Below, in pieces: positions 54,443 to 55,248 of a stretch of DNA of 55,248 bases (the stretch's first letter is position 1; each line of letters begins with the position of its first letter). The position numbers and the translations under genes were made by a program. Location: contig DASTAE010000129.1 of NCBI GenBank assembly GCA_035712985.1, positions 1 to 55,248 of the forward strand, given 5' to 3'. Source of the stretch: Actinospica sp035712985. GTDB taxonomy: Bacteria; Actinomycetota; Actinomycetes; Streptomycetales; Catenulisporaceae. The notes beneath the pieces were generated by a model. That model worked only from the letters and a program-made list of their open reading frames with translations, made no database searches and had not been told where the DNA came from.

Positions 54443-55248
54443 GCACCGAACTCTACGACCTGGTCGGCATCGGCCTGGGCCCGTTCAACCTGGCGCTCGC
54501 CGCGCTGGCCGAGCCCTACGACCCGCTGACCTGCCTGTTCCTCGACGAGAACCCGGGATTCAGCTGGCATCCCGGAATGATGGTGGACGGCGCGACGCTG
54601 CAGGTGCCCTTCCTCGCCGACCTGGTCAGCCTCGTCGACCCGACCAGCCGGCACAGCTACCTCGCCTGGCTGCGCGATCAGCAGCGGCTGTTCGGCTTCT
54701 ACTTCAGCGAGGCCTGGCACGTCCCGCGCGCCGAGTACGAGGCCTACTGCCGCTCCGTCGCCGAGGGGCTCAAATCCTGCCGCTTCGGCTGCCGGGTCAC
54801 CGCGGTCCGGCACACCACCCTCGCCGACGGCCGCGACGGATTCCTGGTCGGCTACGACTCGGCCGAGGGCCCGCGCACGGTGCTCGCGGCCAATATCGCG
54901 CTCGGTATCGGCACCGAGCCGGTCATCCCGGGCGCGCTGCGCGACCTGTGCGAGAAGGGGGCCGCCCTGGTCTCGCACAGCGCGCACTACCTGAACCGCG
55001 CCGACTGGATCCGCGCGGCCGACGACGTGACCGTGCTCGGCTCCGGCCAGTCCGGCGCGGAGATCGTGCTCGACCTGCTGCGCGGCTGGCACCAGCCGGG
55101 CCGCAGGCTGCGCTGGCTGACGAGGTCCGCGGCGTTCGAGCCGATGGAGTACTCCAAGATCGGCCTCGAGCACTTCACGCCCGACTACACCGACTACTTC
55201 CACGCGCTGCCGGAGGCGGTCCGCGACCAGCTGCTCGCCTCGCAGGGC
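54439..55248 (+). CDS. Siderophore amine N-monooxygenase, lysine/ornithine N-hydroxylase family (RhbE-like, partial)
   Basis: The frame opens with TTG at 54439, overlapping the acyltransferase stop, and is uninterrupted for 270 codons to the window end. The N-terminus YDLVGIGLGPFNLALAAL is the FAD motif of the IucD/SidA/PvdA class. DENPGFSWHPGMM and LQVPFLADLVSLVDPTSR are typical of the same family. VLGSGQSGAEIVLDLL is the NADPH site. It should hydroxylate the terminal amine of 1,3-diaminopropane. Family members are usually about 430-450 aa, so roughly the last 170 residues are missing. Confidence 0.9.
   Translation, partial: MSTELYDLVGIGLGPFNLALAALAEPYDPLTCLFLDENPGFSWHPGMMVDGATLQVPFLADLVSLVDPTSRHSYLAWLRDQQRLFGFYFSEAWHVPRAEYEAYCRSVAEGLKSCRFGCRVTAVRHTTLADGRDGFLVGYDSAEGPRTVLAANIALGIGTEPVIPGALRDLCEKGAALVSHSAHYLNRADWIRAADDVTVLGSGQSGAEIVLDLLRGWHQPGRRLRWLTRSAAFEPMEYSKIGLEHFTPDYTDYFHALPEAVRDQLLASQG

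Overview
The window is about 55 kb of very GC-rich DNA with GTG and TTG starts, strong third-position GC bias and short intergenic gaps. Gene content points to a filamentous actinobacterium of the Streptomyces/Catenulispora kind. The order rpsO-pnp-M16 peptidase-dapB, then thyX/dapA/RNase J, osaA-osaB-ftsK-rodZ-like-rimO-pgsA-cinA-clgR, matches from memory a conserved block of Streptomyces chromosomes. An ESX (type VII) locus lies beside rpsO, as it also does there. No tRNA, rRNA, CRISPR array, insertion sequence or phage gene was seen.

Layout. (1) 1-11295: a type VII secretion locus in two divergent pairs: eccE plus a 267-aa partner against eccB-mycP, and eccC against eccD. A small zinc-finger-like gene follows mycP. 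No WXG100 substrate gene is in view. (2) 11308-16899: rpsO, pnp, an M16 peptidase, dapB and a small membrane protein. (3) 16900-22411: a remnant of a Uma2-type gene, then thyX, dapA and RNase J on the minus strand, with an orphan solute-binding lipoprotein upstream. (4) 22959-28405: a complete conservon, cvnA-cvnB-cvnC-cvnD, encoding a sensor-like kinase, a Roadblock protein, a DUF742 protein and a small GTPase. (5) 28476-34579: an MFS sugar transporter converging on valS, which follows a SpoIIE-type phosphatase gene. (6) 34756-39962: osaA, a giant HAMP-repeat hybrid kinase, and osaB, a response regulator without a DNA-binding domain. (7) 40003-49296: ftsK, a RodZ-like gene, rimO, pgsA, cinA, clgR and hflX. 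(8) 49350-55248: an iron-box-controlled siderophore operon running off the right edge.

How the parts work together. The ESX genes build an inner-membrane secretion machine (EccB, C, D, E) with its mycosin protease. rpsO-pnp and RNase J supply RNA decay; dapA and dapB supply lysine and diaminopimelate. The conservon, the SpoIIE phosphatase and OsaA/OsaB put three membrane or stress signalling modules within 17 kb. The last operon should make 1,3-diaminopropane, hydroxylate and acylate it, and join it to citrate. Its gene order is that of rhbA-B-C-D-E for rhizobactin 1021 and schizokinen-type siderophores, not that of the usual desferrioxamine desABCD operon.

The observations most worth a second look are the siderophore operon, a 12-bp perfect dyad spanning the thyX -10 and Shine-Dalgarno sequence, a 20-bp dyad touching the ftsK start codon, a possible degenerate EccC-like ATPase fold in the 267-aa ESX protein, and perfect 134-bp repeats inside osaA.
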